DNA from: Niabella sp.
GTDB taxonomy: Bacteria; Bacteroidota; Bacteroidia; Chitinophagales; Chitinophagaceae
Assembly (NCBI GenBank): GCA_027493055.1
Contig: JAPUDO010000087.1
Coordinates: forward strand, 100,097 to 164,096
DNA: 64,000 nucleotides
Direction: 5' to 3'
Positions 36,742 to 45,299 of the stretch are shown here, in pieces. The position numbers and the translations under genes were made by a program. The stretch's first letter is position 1. Every line of letters begins with the position of its first letter. The notes beneath the pieces were generated by a model. That model was not told the DNA's origin, searched no databases, and was given only the letters and a program-made list of their open reading frames with translations.

Positions 36742-38212
36742 TTTGCCGGAGGATAACCCGACCTTCTTCTAATACCAGCTTATGCGTAAGGCATGATGGC
36801 AGCTGTGTTTCAAAGTGTCCAACGTAAATAATGGTTACGCCATTTTTACTGATCTCATCTACCAGGTTATTGAAATATTGTGTTTGTTGCTGGTCTAATC
36901 CCTGGCAGGGCTCATCCAATACCAATAGCTGCGGGTTTTTAATAATGGTGCGGCCTAATAACGCCAAACGCTGCTTGCCCAAAGGTTGCGTTGCCAGCAG
37001 CTCATCCCTCACTTCGTAGAGGTTTAAAAAATGCAGCAGCTCTTCTAACTGTTGCTTTTGAGCATAGCGCAGGCGCTGGTACTGCCCGTTGGCATCAAAA
37101 AAGCCGGACGCAAGACTTTGCGAAACAGTAGCATTGGCATCAAAATACCAGTGCAGCTCCGGAGATATCAAACCAGTGCGTTTTTTAATATCCCATATAC
37201 TCTCACCACCACCGCGCTGCACACCAAACAACCTGATATCATTGGCATAAGCCTGTGGATGGTCCGCAGTAATCAAACTTAAGAGCGTAGACTTTCCCGA
37301 ACCATTATGCCCCTGCAGCAACCACCGTTCCCCGGCATGAACCTGCCAGTTAATATCTGTAAGCACATATTTTTCGTCATACCGTACATGAATGTCTTTC
37401 ATGTAAACAAGCTCCTGTGAGGTATATTCAGGTGGGTTGGTAAGAAAAGAGGGAAGCAGCTTCTGAGCCTCACTCCTTGCCCCTTTTGTGTTTCCCCCGA
37501 AGGGCGAAATAGAGAACTTCTCATTTACACTATAAGCACTATTTACAATTTTCCCGTTTTTCAATTCTATAAGATGATGAACACACTCCGGCAACTCCAT
37601 ATCATTGCTAATAATAATGAGCGTTCCCCCTTTTGCAGCATACTCATTTAGTAACTGATTAAGATGGGTGCGGGAGTCTTTATCCAACCCCGTATAAGGC
37701 TGGTCAATGATAAGCAGCTGCGGGCTTAGCCACAGCGCTTTGATCAATTGTAATTTTTTATGCTCGCCACTGGAGATTTCAAAAAGCTGCTCGTCCAGTA
37801 CTTTGTCATACTGAAATGTTGTCACCAGACTGTTTAAAGAATCGGTGTTCAACGAGTTTTCTATTCCATGCAGCTCCAGCTCCCGGCCTACAGTTACTGT
37901 ATCTCTTTTTTGCTGGTGATTGTACCGCTGCTGGTAATAGAAATTCCTGTCGCCTTCGAGATTGGTAAAACGGTACCAGTTTTCTACAAAAAGCGTCCTG
38001 GCAGGTAATGCACTTTGCTTGTCAAAATTTATTTCGATGCAGCCCAAATGCTTTACCAGGCCTGCAATAGCCCTGGCCAATGTGGTCTTACCACTTCCGC
38101 TTTCGCCGCGTATGAGCCACCCTTCATTTGCTTTTACTGTTAGTGAGAGGTTGTCAATAACGGTTTTGAGGCCGTAATGAACAGAAAGATCTTGTATGTT
38201 GAGAATAGCCAT
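36728..38212 (-). CDS. Double ABC ATPase (ModF-like)
   Basis: The 494-residue protein has two ABC nucleotide-binding domains and no membrane part. Domain 1 has Walker A GESGSGKT (about 36) and signature ISSGEHKK, but Walker B reads LLIIDQP: Gln171 replaces the catalytic Glu (CAG for GAG). Domain 2 has GHNGSGKS (about 295), a degenerate signature QPLGKQR, and a full Walker B LLVLDEP. The layout resembles E. coli ModF, whose role is obscure. The linker (about 233-250, SISPFGGNTKGARSE) is encoded by a palindromic repeat at 37491-37509. No permease genes lie nearby. Confidence 0.85.
   Translation of the reverse strand: MAILNIQDLSVHYGLKTVIDNLSLTVKANEGWLIRGESGSGKTTLARAIAGLVKHLGCIEINFDKQSALPARTLFVENWYRFTNLEGDRNFYYQQRYNHQQKRDTVTVGRELELHGIENSLNTDSLNSLVTTFQYDKVLDEQLFEISSGEHKKLQLIKALWLSPQLLIIDQPYTGLDKDSRTHLNQLLNEYAAKGGTLIIISNDMELPECVHHLIELKNGKIVNSAYSVNEKFSISPFGGNTKGARSEAQKLLPSFLTNPPEYTSQELVYMKDIHVRYDEKYVLTDINWQVHAGERWLLQGHNGSGKSTLLSLITADHPQAYANDIRLFGVQRGGGESIWDIKKRTGLISPELHWYFDANATVSQSLASGFFDANGQYQRLRYAQKQQLEELLHFLNLYEVRDELLATQPLGKQRLALLGRTIIKNPQLLVLDEPCQGLDQQQTQYFNNLVDEISKNGVTIIYVGHFETQLPSCLTHKLVLEEGRVILRQTIGD
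37491..37509. repeat. REP-like palindrome inside the ABC ATPase linker
   Basis: TTTC and CCC on one side match GGG and GAAA on the other around a GAA centre. It lies in frame in the sequence that joins the two ATPase domains. Confidence 0.55.
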
Positions 38213-38234
38213 TAATAATCGGGGTAAAAGTTAA

Positions 38235-38256
38235 TTGCCACGGAGGCACAGATGTG
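38235..38256. repeat. GCCAC-GGCACAGAT repeat arm
   Basis: TTGCCAC followed by GGAGGCACAGAT matches the left end of the 197-bp element at 56279-56475 with three differences in 23 bases. Only one arm is seen here. Confidence 0.45.
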
Positions 38257-38278
38257 GTTTTTTAATTGCCGGATGAAT

Positions 38279-38344
38279 TTAAAGCCGTTTAGCTTTTAGA
38301 ATAAATCTGAATGTGAACTTGTTGGTATACTCGATCTTGTACAT
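38279..38344 (-). pseudogene. Truncated RelE/YafQ-like toxin remnant
   Basis: Directly overlapping the antitoxin stop codon (TGATG) is an ATG frame reading MYKIEYTNKF, which is how many RelE/YafQ-type toxins of this phylum begin (MYKIEFTNQFKKD). After 21 codons it ends in TAA, and the following DNA is repeat sequence. The toxin body, including all catalytic residues, is missing, so this is probably the relic of a toxin gene deleted after the first strand. Confidence 0.6.
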
Positions 38345-38565
38345 CAGACGCTTGACCAAAAAGCTTTAAAATCAGTAACATGTTTTGTTTTTCCTGTCCC
38401 GGCATTTTTAATAGCCTTGACAGTTTCGGAGTTAGGCAGATGGCGCGACTTGCCATTATTATTTTTTTTAGTAACGACAGGCGCTGTTGTAATATCCAGC
38501 TCTTTTAAAAGCGGCCTGATCAAGCCAGCTTTTTTATCAGGAATATGTATCGTTAATGTTATCAT
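38344..38565 (-). CDS. Orphan antitoxin-like protein
   Basis: The 73-residue protein begins MITLTIHIPDKKAGLIRPLLKELDI and ends with SETVKAIKNAGTGKTKHVTDFKAFW. Both ends match small RelB/DinJ-like antitoxins of Bacteroidota: a short beta strand for DNA binding, then a helix that wraps the toxin. A longer frame to 38637 lacks this look. Its toxin partner survives only as a 21-codon stub. It may persist as a DNA-binding protein, as protection against related toxins, or be decaying. Confidence 0.6.
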   Translation of the reverse strand: MITLTIHIPDKKAGLIRPLLKELDITTAPVVTKKNNNGKSRHLPNSETVKAIKNAGTGKTKHVTDFKAFWSSV

Positions 38566-38682
38566 ATCTAATACAAAAATACTGCTAATTGGTGGATTTT
38601 CGGGGTAACTATAGAGAATAAGCAGAACCCCTCTCAATAGCAGTACAACCTATCACCCTGCGAACGCTGTTAGATGAAGTTT

Positions 38683-40080
38683 TTATTTATCACCGCCAAT
38701 GATTTCTAAGGCCTTTTTTAACGCTAACTCTTTAGGTGCTGCCACATCAGGAATTACACCGGTGAAATCATTATCGTTGGCACCTACATTATAATATAAC
38801 GTACTCGAAATTGTAAGCCTTAAGCCGGAGTTAGGTAAATGGGTTGTTACAATATCTCCAAAACTTTTGATCAAACCACCGCTTTCTTCTCCGACTATAG
38901 TACCCCTTTTATAGAATTTAAAGCATTGGACAAAGTCTGCTGCAGATGAATACGTCTGTGAATCGATCAAAAGATATATATTTCCATTGAAGCGCAACGG
39001 GTTATCTTGAATGCTGTTGTTATCCAGGTAGAAAGTGTCAATGGTGCCATTTTTTTTATTCAAATATTTTAACACTTCTTCGCCTGGCTGTTTGGAACCT
39101 AAGTTTTTCAATAAACGATCTTTATATAATTGACTAAGCTTTACAATGACTTTATCATACTGCCTGAATGGCTTATTTCCTATATATTGAAAAAAAGCAT
39201 CACCCACATCAGAGTCCCCGCCACCATTGTCAATTAAATTAATTATGATGTTTTTTATTTTTTTATCCTTTATTAATTTGAAGCTTGAATCTGCGAAAGC
39301 TTTAAATCCGTTCCAATCAAATTTTTTAAAATCAATTATTGCAATGCTATCTTTAATAATAAGGTTGTAGCTGCGTTTGTTATTTTCAGTATTATTTGTT
39401 GAGCGCTGATTAAATTGGTTTAACCTGTTTAAAAGTTCCTTTTGCCTAACCCCTTTTATATGCGTGATACCCGTTTTTTTACCTACTTTATACCTGATTA
39501 TATAATTGCCATTGGTTTTATAAATAGTTTCAAGATAGAAGCTAAAATTTCTTGAACCATATTCAGCTCTAAAACCCGGATTCTCACCCGTATTCAGGTT
39601 AACAATTTCGTTTACTATTGCTTTTGCAGAAACGCCGTTGATACTGATAATTTCTGCGTTATTTGGAATTTCCGGTGGATAGTTGGCTTTAGCATTCTGG
39701 CAAACTATATACGGTTCTTGAATTGCCAATTTAAATATATATGGTAACTCGTAGGGGTTTTGCTTATTATAAATATCTTTTGGAATAGGCAGATCTGTAT
39801 GACCATCCTGTAATTTGGCTAACAGGGGTTCAATTTTTAAATAGAAGTCAATTAAGTCTAAGCTTACTGTCAACTTTTTCTTAAGGGAATTCACCTCTCT
39901 GTAAAATTTGTCTTTAGGATATTTGTAATAAGGATTAATGTGTGTTGCCTCAACATAGCTGATTAAGGAGTCAACATCCTGGCTCATTTGAAGTGGTGCC
40001 AGCCTTTTGCCATCCTGAGAATAAATTAAACAAGGCAGTAGCAAAGTTGTTGCTATCAATATTTGCTTAAAAAAAATCAT
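38683..40080 (-). CDS. S41 family peptidase (C-terminal-processing type), exported
   Basis: The 465-residue protein has a signal peptide (MIFFKQILIATTLLLPCLIYSQ) and the S41 core: KFDWNGFKAFADSSF, IINLIDNGGGDSD and the nucleophile in LIDSQTYSSAADFVQ, followed by GEESGGLIKSFGD and IPDVAA. An N-terminal region of about 200 residues precedes the core; a weak PDZ-like part (AEIISINGVSAKAIVNEI) is visible. It should cleave unfolded or C-terminal peptides in the envelope. The gene is A/T-richer than its neighbours. Start chosen by the signal peptide; another ATG lies at 40107. Confidence 0.85.
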   Translation of the reverse strand: MIFFKQILIATTLLLPCLIYSQDGKRLAPLQMSQDVDSLISYVEATHINPYYKYPKDKFYREVNSLKKKLTVSLDLIDFYLKIEPLLAKLQDGHTDLPIPKDIYNKQNPYELPYIFKLAIQEPYIVCQNAKANYPPEIPNNAEIISINGVSAKAIVNEIVNLNTGENPGFRAEYGSRNFSFYLETIYKTNGNYIIRYKVGKKTGITHIKGVRQKELLNRLNQFNQRSTNNTENNKRSYNLIIKDSIAIIDFKKFDWNGFKAFADSSFKLIKDKKIKNIIINLIDNGGGDSDVGDAFFQYIGNKPFRQYDKVIVKLSQLYKDRLLKNLGSKQPGEEVLKYLNKKNGTIDTFYLDNNSIQDNPLRFNGNIYLLIDSQTYSSAADFVQCFKFYKRGTIVGEESGGLIKSFGDIVTTHLPNSGLRLTISSTLYYNVGANDNDFTGVIPDVAAPKELALKKALEIIGGDK

Positions 40081-40207
40081 AGTTCTGTTTAATATCCATA
40101 CGATCAAGCCGGGCTTTTTGTTACATTTTTAGCAATGAATGTGGATAACTGATATTCAGCAGGCAAGATTTGGATAATCTATCCAGATAAAAGGGAGACT
40201 TAAAAAA

Positions 40208-40230
40208 ATTGCGCGCCTAAGGCGCGCAAT
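40208..40230 (-). terminator. Terminator of the ilv cluster
   Basis: ATTGCGCGCC and GGCGCGCAAT form ten pairs with a three-base loop; on the minus strand seven T follow. It lies 178 bases beyond the ilvC stop. Confidence 0.75.
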
Positions 40231-40348
40231 GCGGTTCGTTTATATAGGCTGATTTATATTCCCCAGTTGAAGTGATTTCCGATGGTTATCGGAACAACAC
40301 TGATGAAACCTACTCATCTGCTGGTAAAATAAAAAACAGCATATCTTC

Positions 40349-40404
40349 TATCGCCTGGAGGCGATAACATAGAAGTACGAGGCGAGGACGCCTCGTACTT
40401 CTAT
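40349..40404. repeat. Two palindromes after ilvC, one of the GAGGCGTCCTYGCCTC family
   Basis: TATCGCC/GGCGATA (40349-40366) is followed by a 15-pair perfect stem (40369-40383 with 40390-40404; inner arms CGAGGC/GCCTCG, loop GAGGAC). The complement of the core is the same as at 25566-25589, with different outer arms. Confidence 0.7.
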
Positions 40405-40407
40405 ATA

Positions 40408-41889
40408 TTAGGCCGTTTTAATCGCCTTCATAGCGGTCATGGCTTTACGTAATACGCGGCCCACTTCTTCTACGGGGTGATTGCGGATGGCGTCATTTAC
40501 TTCCACCAGTTGTTGATTATCCACAGCGTTGTCCTTGCCCTCGTTGAAGTTTTTACCTACTAAATCGGTATCAACAGTTTTCATGAAATCTGCTAATAAG
40601 GGCTTACATGCCTGGTCAAACAGGTAACAGCCATACTCTGCAGTGTCGGAAATAACACGGTTCATTTCAAACAATTTTTTACGTGCAATGGTATTGGCAA
40701 TTAAAGGCGTTTCGTGCAATGATTCGTAATAAGCAGACTCAGGTTTGATACCTGCTTCCACCATTGTTTCAAAAGCTAATTCCACGCCTGATTTGATAAA
40801 GGCTGCCATTAAAGTATAGTTATCAAAATATTCCTGCTCACCAATCTTCATATCGCCGGCAGGCGTTTTTTCAAAGGCAGTCTCGCCGGTCTCTGCTCTC
40901 CATTTCAGCAAATTGGCATCACCGTTAGCCCAGTCTTCCATCATTACACGGCTGAACTCTCCGCTCATAATATCGTCCTGATGTTTCTGGAACAAAGGGC
41001 GCATAATTTTTTTCAATTCTTCTGATACCTGGAATGCTTTTATTTTGGCAGGGTTGCTTAAGCGGTCCATCATGCCGGTAACACCACCTTGCTTCAAAGC
41101 TTCTGTAATTACCTCAACACCATATTGAACGAGTTTGGATGCATACGCCGGATCAATTCCTTTTTCTATCATCTTATCAAAAGAAAGGATAGAGCCTGTT
41201 TGCAGCAAGCCACAAAGAATAGTTTGCTCACCCATCAGGTCAGACTTTACTTCTGCAACGAAAGAAGACCTTAGCACGCCTGCACGGTGACCACCGGTTC
41301 CTACACAGTAAGCCTTTGCCCAATCAAGTCCTTTGCCTTCAGGGTCATTTTCGGGGTGTACGGCAATTAAAGTAGGCACACCAAAGCCACGCAGATATTC
41401 AGCTCTTACCTCACTGCCGGGACTTTTAGGAGCTACCATAATAACAGTAATATCTTTACGTACCTGCATACCTTCTTCAACAATATTGAAGCCATGGGAG
41501 TAGGACAATGTAGCGCCCTGTTTCATCAATGGCATTACTGCGTTGATCACGCTGGTATGTTGTTTATCGGGAGTAAGATTGATCACTAAATCAGCAGTTG
41601 GGATCAGCTCTTCATAAGTACCTACATTGAAGTTGTTATCCGTAGCGTTTTTCCAGCTTGCCCTTTTTTCTTCTATGGCTTCCTTACGTAAAGCATAAGA
41701 AACATCCAGACCACTATCTCTTAAATTCAATCCCTGGTTAAGACCCTGTGCGCCACAACCAACAATTACGATCTTTTTTCCTTTCAGCGCATCAACGCCG
41801 TCTGCAAACTCATCGTTACTCATAAATTCGCAAACACCTAATTGATTTAATTGCTCTCTGAGAGGTAGTGTGTTAAAATAATTTGCCAT
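40408..41889 (-). CDS. ilvC: Ketol-acid reductoisomerase (class II, long form)
   Basis: The 493-residue enzyme isomerises and reduces acetolactate and acetohydroxybutyrate with NADPH. The Rossmann motif is [18 protein letters not shown], and two knotted C-terminal domains make it the long class II form found in E. coli. Metal-binding [11 protein letters not shown] and the conserved Glu residues are present. It is the last gene of the minus-strand ilv cluster, 51 bases after the DinB gene. Confidence 0.97.
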   Translation of the reverse strand: MANYFNTLPLREQLNQLGVCEFMSNDEFADGVDALKGKKIVIVGCGAQGLNQGLNLRDSGLDVSYALRKEAIEEKRASWKNATDNNFNVGTYEELIPTADLVINLTPDKQHTSVINAVMPLMKQGATLSYSHGFNIVEEGMQVRKDITVIMVAPKSPGSEVRAEYLRGFGVPTLIAVHPENDPEGKGLDWAKAYCVGTGGHRAGVLRSSFVAEVKSDLMGEQTILCGLLQTGSILSFDKMIEKGIDPAYASKLVQYGVEVITEALKQGGVTGMMDRLSNPAKIKAFQVSEELKKIMRPLFQKHQDDIMSGEFSRVMMEDWANGDANLLKWRAETGETAFEKTPAGDMKIGEQEYFDNYTLMAAFIKSGVELAFETMVEAGIKPESAYYESLHETPLIANTIARKKLFEMNRVISDTAEYGCYLFDQACKPLLADFMKTVDTDLVGKNFNEGKDNAVDNQQLVEVNDAIRNHPVEEVGRVLRKAMTAMKAIKTA

Positions 41890-41940
41890 TGTTTATTCGT
41901 GTTTTTAATTTTTGATTTTTTGTTGTAAGGATTTATTTTA

Positions 41941-42405
41941 TTAGTGAACTAATCTTCTTAGTGCCTGCGCATAGCCGTAATGCAATGCCTCGTGCGATTG
42001 TACCATAGCTATAGCTTCTTCAATATTATTTAATTCCGCATTGAAACTGGTAATATATGGAGTAAAAGACCGGCTTTTAAAAACACCGTTATTATAGTCT
42101 GCTTCCAACCGGTCAATATTGCTCAAAGATAAATGTTTAAGAAGATCAATTTCTTCCTGTGCAATAAACGCTTCGGGCTTTGATCCTTTTTTGTAACGCT
42201 CAACAAAGCTATTGTCTATATTAAGCGGCAACCCGGAAAAACGATAACAAAGTATCTGTGCAGCTACAACAATATGGCCAAAATTCCATGCTATGTTGTT
42301 ATTAAACCCAACAGGTACTTTATTTAATTGCTCAATATTTAAACCATTTAACAGTTCAATAAAATTATTGCGTGTTATACGTATGAGTCCAAAATGCTGG
42401 TTCAT
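41941..42405 (-). CDS. DinB family protein
   Basis: The 154-residue protein is a four-helix DinB/YfiT-fold protein. Two metal-type histidine sites are seen, in WNFGHIVVAAQ and QSHEALHYGYAQA, with a third His-like position less clear. The family includes putative thiol-dependent transferases; no specific function can be given. It lies 17 bases after ilvN and 51 before ilvC, so it is probably transcribed with the branched-chain amino-acid genes, to which it has no known link. Confidence 0.82.
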   Translation of the reverse strand: MNQHFGLIRITRNNFIELLNGLNIEQLNKVPVGFNNNIAWNFGHIVVAAQILCYRFSGLPLNIDNSFVERYKKGSKPEAFIAQEEIDLLKHLSLSNIDRLEADYNNGVFKSRSFTPYITSFNAELNNIEEAIAMVQSHEALHYGYAQALRRLVH

Positions 42406-42422
42406 GAAATCTTTTGATAAAA

Positions 42423-43010
42423 TTACATGGTAAAGATCTTTTCTCCCTGCTCCAGGAACTCATTTTCTATTACTTCTTCGCCCGGCTCTTTATACTCAAA
42501 ATCTTTCAACCTCTGGTGAAAGCCTTCACTTTCTTTCATAATGGCTACACGGGCGCCCCTTACAAATTCTACAAGGTTATACTCTCCCAGTTTTTTAACC
42601 AGCTCTTCTGTATCTTCCGTATGCCCTGTAGATTCAAATACGGTAAAATCAGGCCTTACGCAAACTACGCGTGCACCATATTTTCTCAATATCCTTTCTA
42701 CCACCATTTTTTCGGCCACCTCTTTGGTAGGTACTTTGTATAAAGCAAGCTCCTGCCAAACAATTTCATTGTTAGTATTATAAAAGGCTCTTAAAACCTC
42801 TACCTGTTTTTCTATTTGTTTGCACAGTTTTTTTACTACTTCCTCTGTTTCATCTATCAGTATATTAAAACGATGGATGCCATCCACTTCTGAGGAAGAA
42901 GTATTAAGGCTGTCTATATTGATTTTTCTCCTGGAGAAAATGATGCAGATGCGTGATAGCAAACCAATATGGTCTTCTGCATAAACGGTGATGGTATATT
43001 GTTGTTTCAT
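42423..43010 (-). CDS. ilvN: Acetolactate synthase small subunit
   Basis: The 195-residue regulatory subunit of acetohydroxyacid synthase has an N-terminal ACT domain (YTITVYAEDHIGLLSRICIIFSRRKINIDSL) that binds valine for feedback inhibition and a C-terminal domain that activates IlvB. In many operons it follows ilvB directly; here a four-helix-bundle gene lies between. Confidence 0.93.
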   Translation of the reverse strand: MKQQYTITVYAEDHIGLLSRICIIFSRRKINIDSLNTSSSEVDGIHRFNILIDETEEVVKKLCKQIEKQVEVLRAFYNTNNEIVWQELALYKVPTKEVAEKMVVERILRKYGARVVCVRPDFTVFESTGHTEDTEELVKKLGEYNLVEFVRGARVAIMKESEGFHQRLKDFEYKEPGEEVIENEFLEQGEKIFTM

Positions 43011-43032
43011 TGTATTTATGAATTATGATATT

Positions 43033-43088
43033 GTGAGTGATCAGTAATGAGTAATCAGTAATGAGTGATGAGTGATCAGTAATTAGCA
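43033..43088. repeat. Heptanucleotide array, eight units, at the four-helix-bundle gene 3' end
   Basis: Seven near-perfect units of RTSAGTR type (for example ATCAGTA, ATGAGTG) and one diverged unit. The array covers the stop codon (43076-43078) and the last codons of the four-helix-bundle gene and reaches to 23 bases from the ilvN start. Confidence 0.8.
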
Positions 43089-43438
43089 GACTTGATTAAT
43101 CCTGAAAGTTGTTTATAGCAATTAACAAGAGATTCTTCTAAATACTTAATTTCATCTGCTGTTGTATAATTGAGATCCACAGCTAAATCCATTGCTGCGT
43201 CAACCTCTATGACTGAACCTCTTGAAATTTCAAAAAAACGACATCTTTCCGCATTGGATTTTCTTGAGCAGCCTTCAGCAAGATTTAAGTGAGTAGATAT
43301 CGCGGCTCTGCGTATTTGGCTGACAAGAGAAAATTTTTCTTCCTTGGGGAAAGCTTCTGTCACTTTATAACAGGCTACAACAAATGATCTTGTTAGCTTA
43401 TAGACATCCATTTTCGTATGTGCCAATTGTAAAAACAT
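43076..43438 (-). CDS. Four-helix bundle protein (23S rRNA intervening-sequence type)
   Basis: The 120-residue protein matches the S23/IVP four-helix-bundle family: 'KMDVYKLTRSFVVACYKVTEAFPKEEKFSLVSQIRRAAISTHLNLAEGCSRKS' with the conserved QIRRAA and NLAEG. The same fold includes the Avd protein of diversity-generating retroelements, but no reverse transcriptase is near. I keep the start MFLQLAHTK, which homologues in this family share. It sits inside the ilv cluster and is bounded by inverted heptad arrays. The function is unknown. Confidence 0.85.
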   Translation of the reverse strand: MFLQLAHTKMDVYKLTRSFVVACYKVTEAFPKEEKFSLVSQIRRAAISTHLNLAEGCSRKSNAERCRFFEISRGSVIEVDAAMDLAVDLNYTTADEIKYLEESLVNCYKQLSGLIKSANY

Positions 43439-43502
43439 AATTTATAATTTAGTACTATTTATAAACGTTCTATTTAGGTCGACAGTTAGGTGATCTGTTA
43501 TT

Positions 43503-43530
43503 ATGACTCATCATTCATCACTCACTATTT
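43503..43530. repeat. Heptanucleotide array at the ilvB 3' end
   Basis: ATGACTC, ATCATTC, ATCACTC, ACTATTT in one phase. The ilvB stop codon (43525-43527) is inside the last unit. Read on the other strand, the units are the same words as the array at 43033-43088, so the two arrays are inverted relative to each other. Confidence 0.7.
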
Positions 43531-45267
43531 CAGCCTTATTTCGCTTACGCTGCAACCCTGCGGCACCATGGGGAATACGTTATTTTCTTTGCCTACCATT
43601 ATTTCAAGTACATAACTCCCTTTATGTTCCAGCATAGTTTTTAACGCATCCTTTAAATGTTCACGCCTGTCAATCTTATTGCTTTCTATGCCGTAGGATT
43701 TTGCAAGCATTACATAATCCGGGCTGGTGATATTTACAAACGAATACCGCTTGTCGTTAAAGAGCTGCTGCCACTGGCGAACCATGCCAAGGAACTCGTT
43801 ATTCAATATCAGGATTTTCACATCAGCACCAAATTGCATGATCGTTCCCAGCTCCTGTAAAGTCATCTGAAAACCACCATCACCAATAATAGCCACCACT
43901 GTTCTGTCGGGTGCGCCATATTTAGCTCCTATAGCCGCGGGTAGTCCGAAGCCCATAGTTCCTAAACCACCACTGGTAACATTGCTGCGCGTTTTATTGA
44001 ACTTAGCATAACGGCAGGTTACCATCTGGTGCTGACCCACATCGGTTACAATTACAGCATCGCCGTTGGTCAGCTCGTTAAGCGCATTTAATACTTCGGC
44101 CATGCTCATTACGTCACCAGCTGGGTTCATTTCAGGTGCAATACACTGCTCCAGCTCTTCTTTAGCGTATTCTTTAAATTTATCTATCCATGCAGTACGA
44201 TCTATTTGTTCAACCAAAGCTGTTAGTAATGGCAATGTTTCTTTACAGTCGCCCCAAACAGGAACGGTTGCCTTTACGTTTTTATCTATCTCCGCAGGAT
44301 CTATATCTAAATGAATTACTTTAGCCTGTTTTGCATATTTATCCAATCTGCCGGTAACACGGTCATCAAACCGCATTCCTACCGCAATCAATACATCACA
44401 CTCATTGGTCAATACATTAGGACCGTAATTACCATGCATACCTAACATACCAACACCTAAAGGATGGTCGGTAGGCAGGGCGCTTTCGCCCATAATAGTC
44501 CACGCAGCAGGAAGATTGGCTTTTTCAATAAAAGCGGCAAATTCCTTTTCTGCTTCGCCCAATATTATGCCCTGTCCAAATACTACAAAGGGTTTTTCGG
44601 CTTTATTAATCAGCTCCGCTGCCTGCCTAATATATTCCTGCCTTACAATAGGCTTGGGGCGATAGCTGCGCACATGAGTACATTTTTCATAGCCGGGAAA
44701 TTCAAACTGCTGTACCTGTGCATTTTTAGTAATGTCTATCAAAACGGGGCCGGGGCGTCCGCTGCCTGCAATGTAAAACGCCTTGGCCAATACATGGGGG
44801 ATTTCATTGGCATCTGTAACCTGGTAGTTCCATTTGGTAACCGGTGTTGTAATATTGATCACATCTGTTTCCTGGAAAGCATCTGTTCCCAGTAAATGAG
44901 CAAACACCTGCCCAGTAATACAAACCAAAGGGGTTGAATCGATCTGCGCATCAGCCAGGCCTGTTACAAGGTTGGTTGCGCCTGGTCCGCTGGTAGCAAA
45001 TACTACGCCTGTTCTTCCACTGGTACGGGCATAGCCCTGGGCGGCGTGAATACCACCTTGTTCATGACGAACCAGGATATGTTCTATTTTGTCTTTATAA
45101 TCATAAAGGGCATCATAAATTGGCATAATGGCCCCACCTGGGTAACCGAAAATAATTTCGGCTCCTTCTGCAAGTAAACATTCAATAACCGCTTTGCTTC
45201 CCGACATGGTTTCGGTTGGCTGGGTGTGCGCTGTGGCTGTTTCTTTTTGTATTTCAAGAGTATTCAT
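43525..45267 (-). CDS. ilvB: Acetolactate synthase large subunit (catalytic)
   Basis: The 580-residue TPP enzyme condenses pyruvate with pyruvate or 2-oxobutyrate. Activating Glu is in VRHEQGGIHAAQGYAR; the TPP/Mg site is GDGGFQMTLQELGTIMQFGADVKILILNN; FAD contacts such as GMLGMHGNYGPN are present. The N-terminus has about 20 extra residues before the conserved SGSKAVIECL. It sits between the ORF6N and four-helix-bundle genes in the ilv cluster. Confidence 0.97.
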   Translation of the reverse strand: MNTLEIQKETATAHTQPTETMSGSKAVIECLLAEGAEIIFGYPGGAIMPIYDALYDYKDKIEHILVRHEQGGIHAAQGYARTSGRTGVVFATSGPGATNLVTGLADAQIDSTPLVCITGQVFAHLLGTDAFQETDVINITTPVTKWNYQVTDANEIPHVLAKAFYIAGSGRPGPVLIDITKNAQVQQFEFPGYEKCTHVRSYRPKPIVRQEYIRQAAELINKAEKPFVVFGQGIILGEAEKEFAAFIEKANLPAAWTIMGESALPTDHPLGVGMLGMHGNYGPNVLTNECDVLIAVGMRFDDRVTGRLDKYAKQAKVIHLDIDPAEIDKNVKATVPVWGDCKETLPLLTALVEQIDRTAWIDKFKEYAKEELEQCIAPEMNPAGDVMSMAEVLNALNELTNGDAVIVTDVGQHQMVTCRYAKFNKTRSNVTSGGLGTMGFGLPAAIGAKYGAPDRTVVAIIGDGGFQMTLQELGTIMQFGADVKILILNNEFLGMVRQWQQLFNDKRYSFVNITSPDYVMLAKSYGIESNKIDRREHLKDALKTMLEHKGSYVLEIMVGKENNVFPMVPQGCSVSEIRLK

Positions 45268-45299
45268 AACTCAACATTTTTATTTTTAAAATTGTTCTT

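Noticed and set aside
43076-43438. Four-helix-bundle gene as the Avd part of a diversity-generating retroelement
   Set aside because: No reverse transcriptase, template repeat or variable repeat was found nearby.
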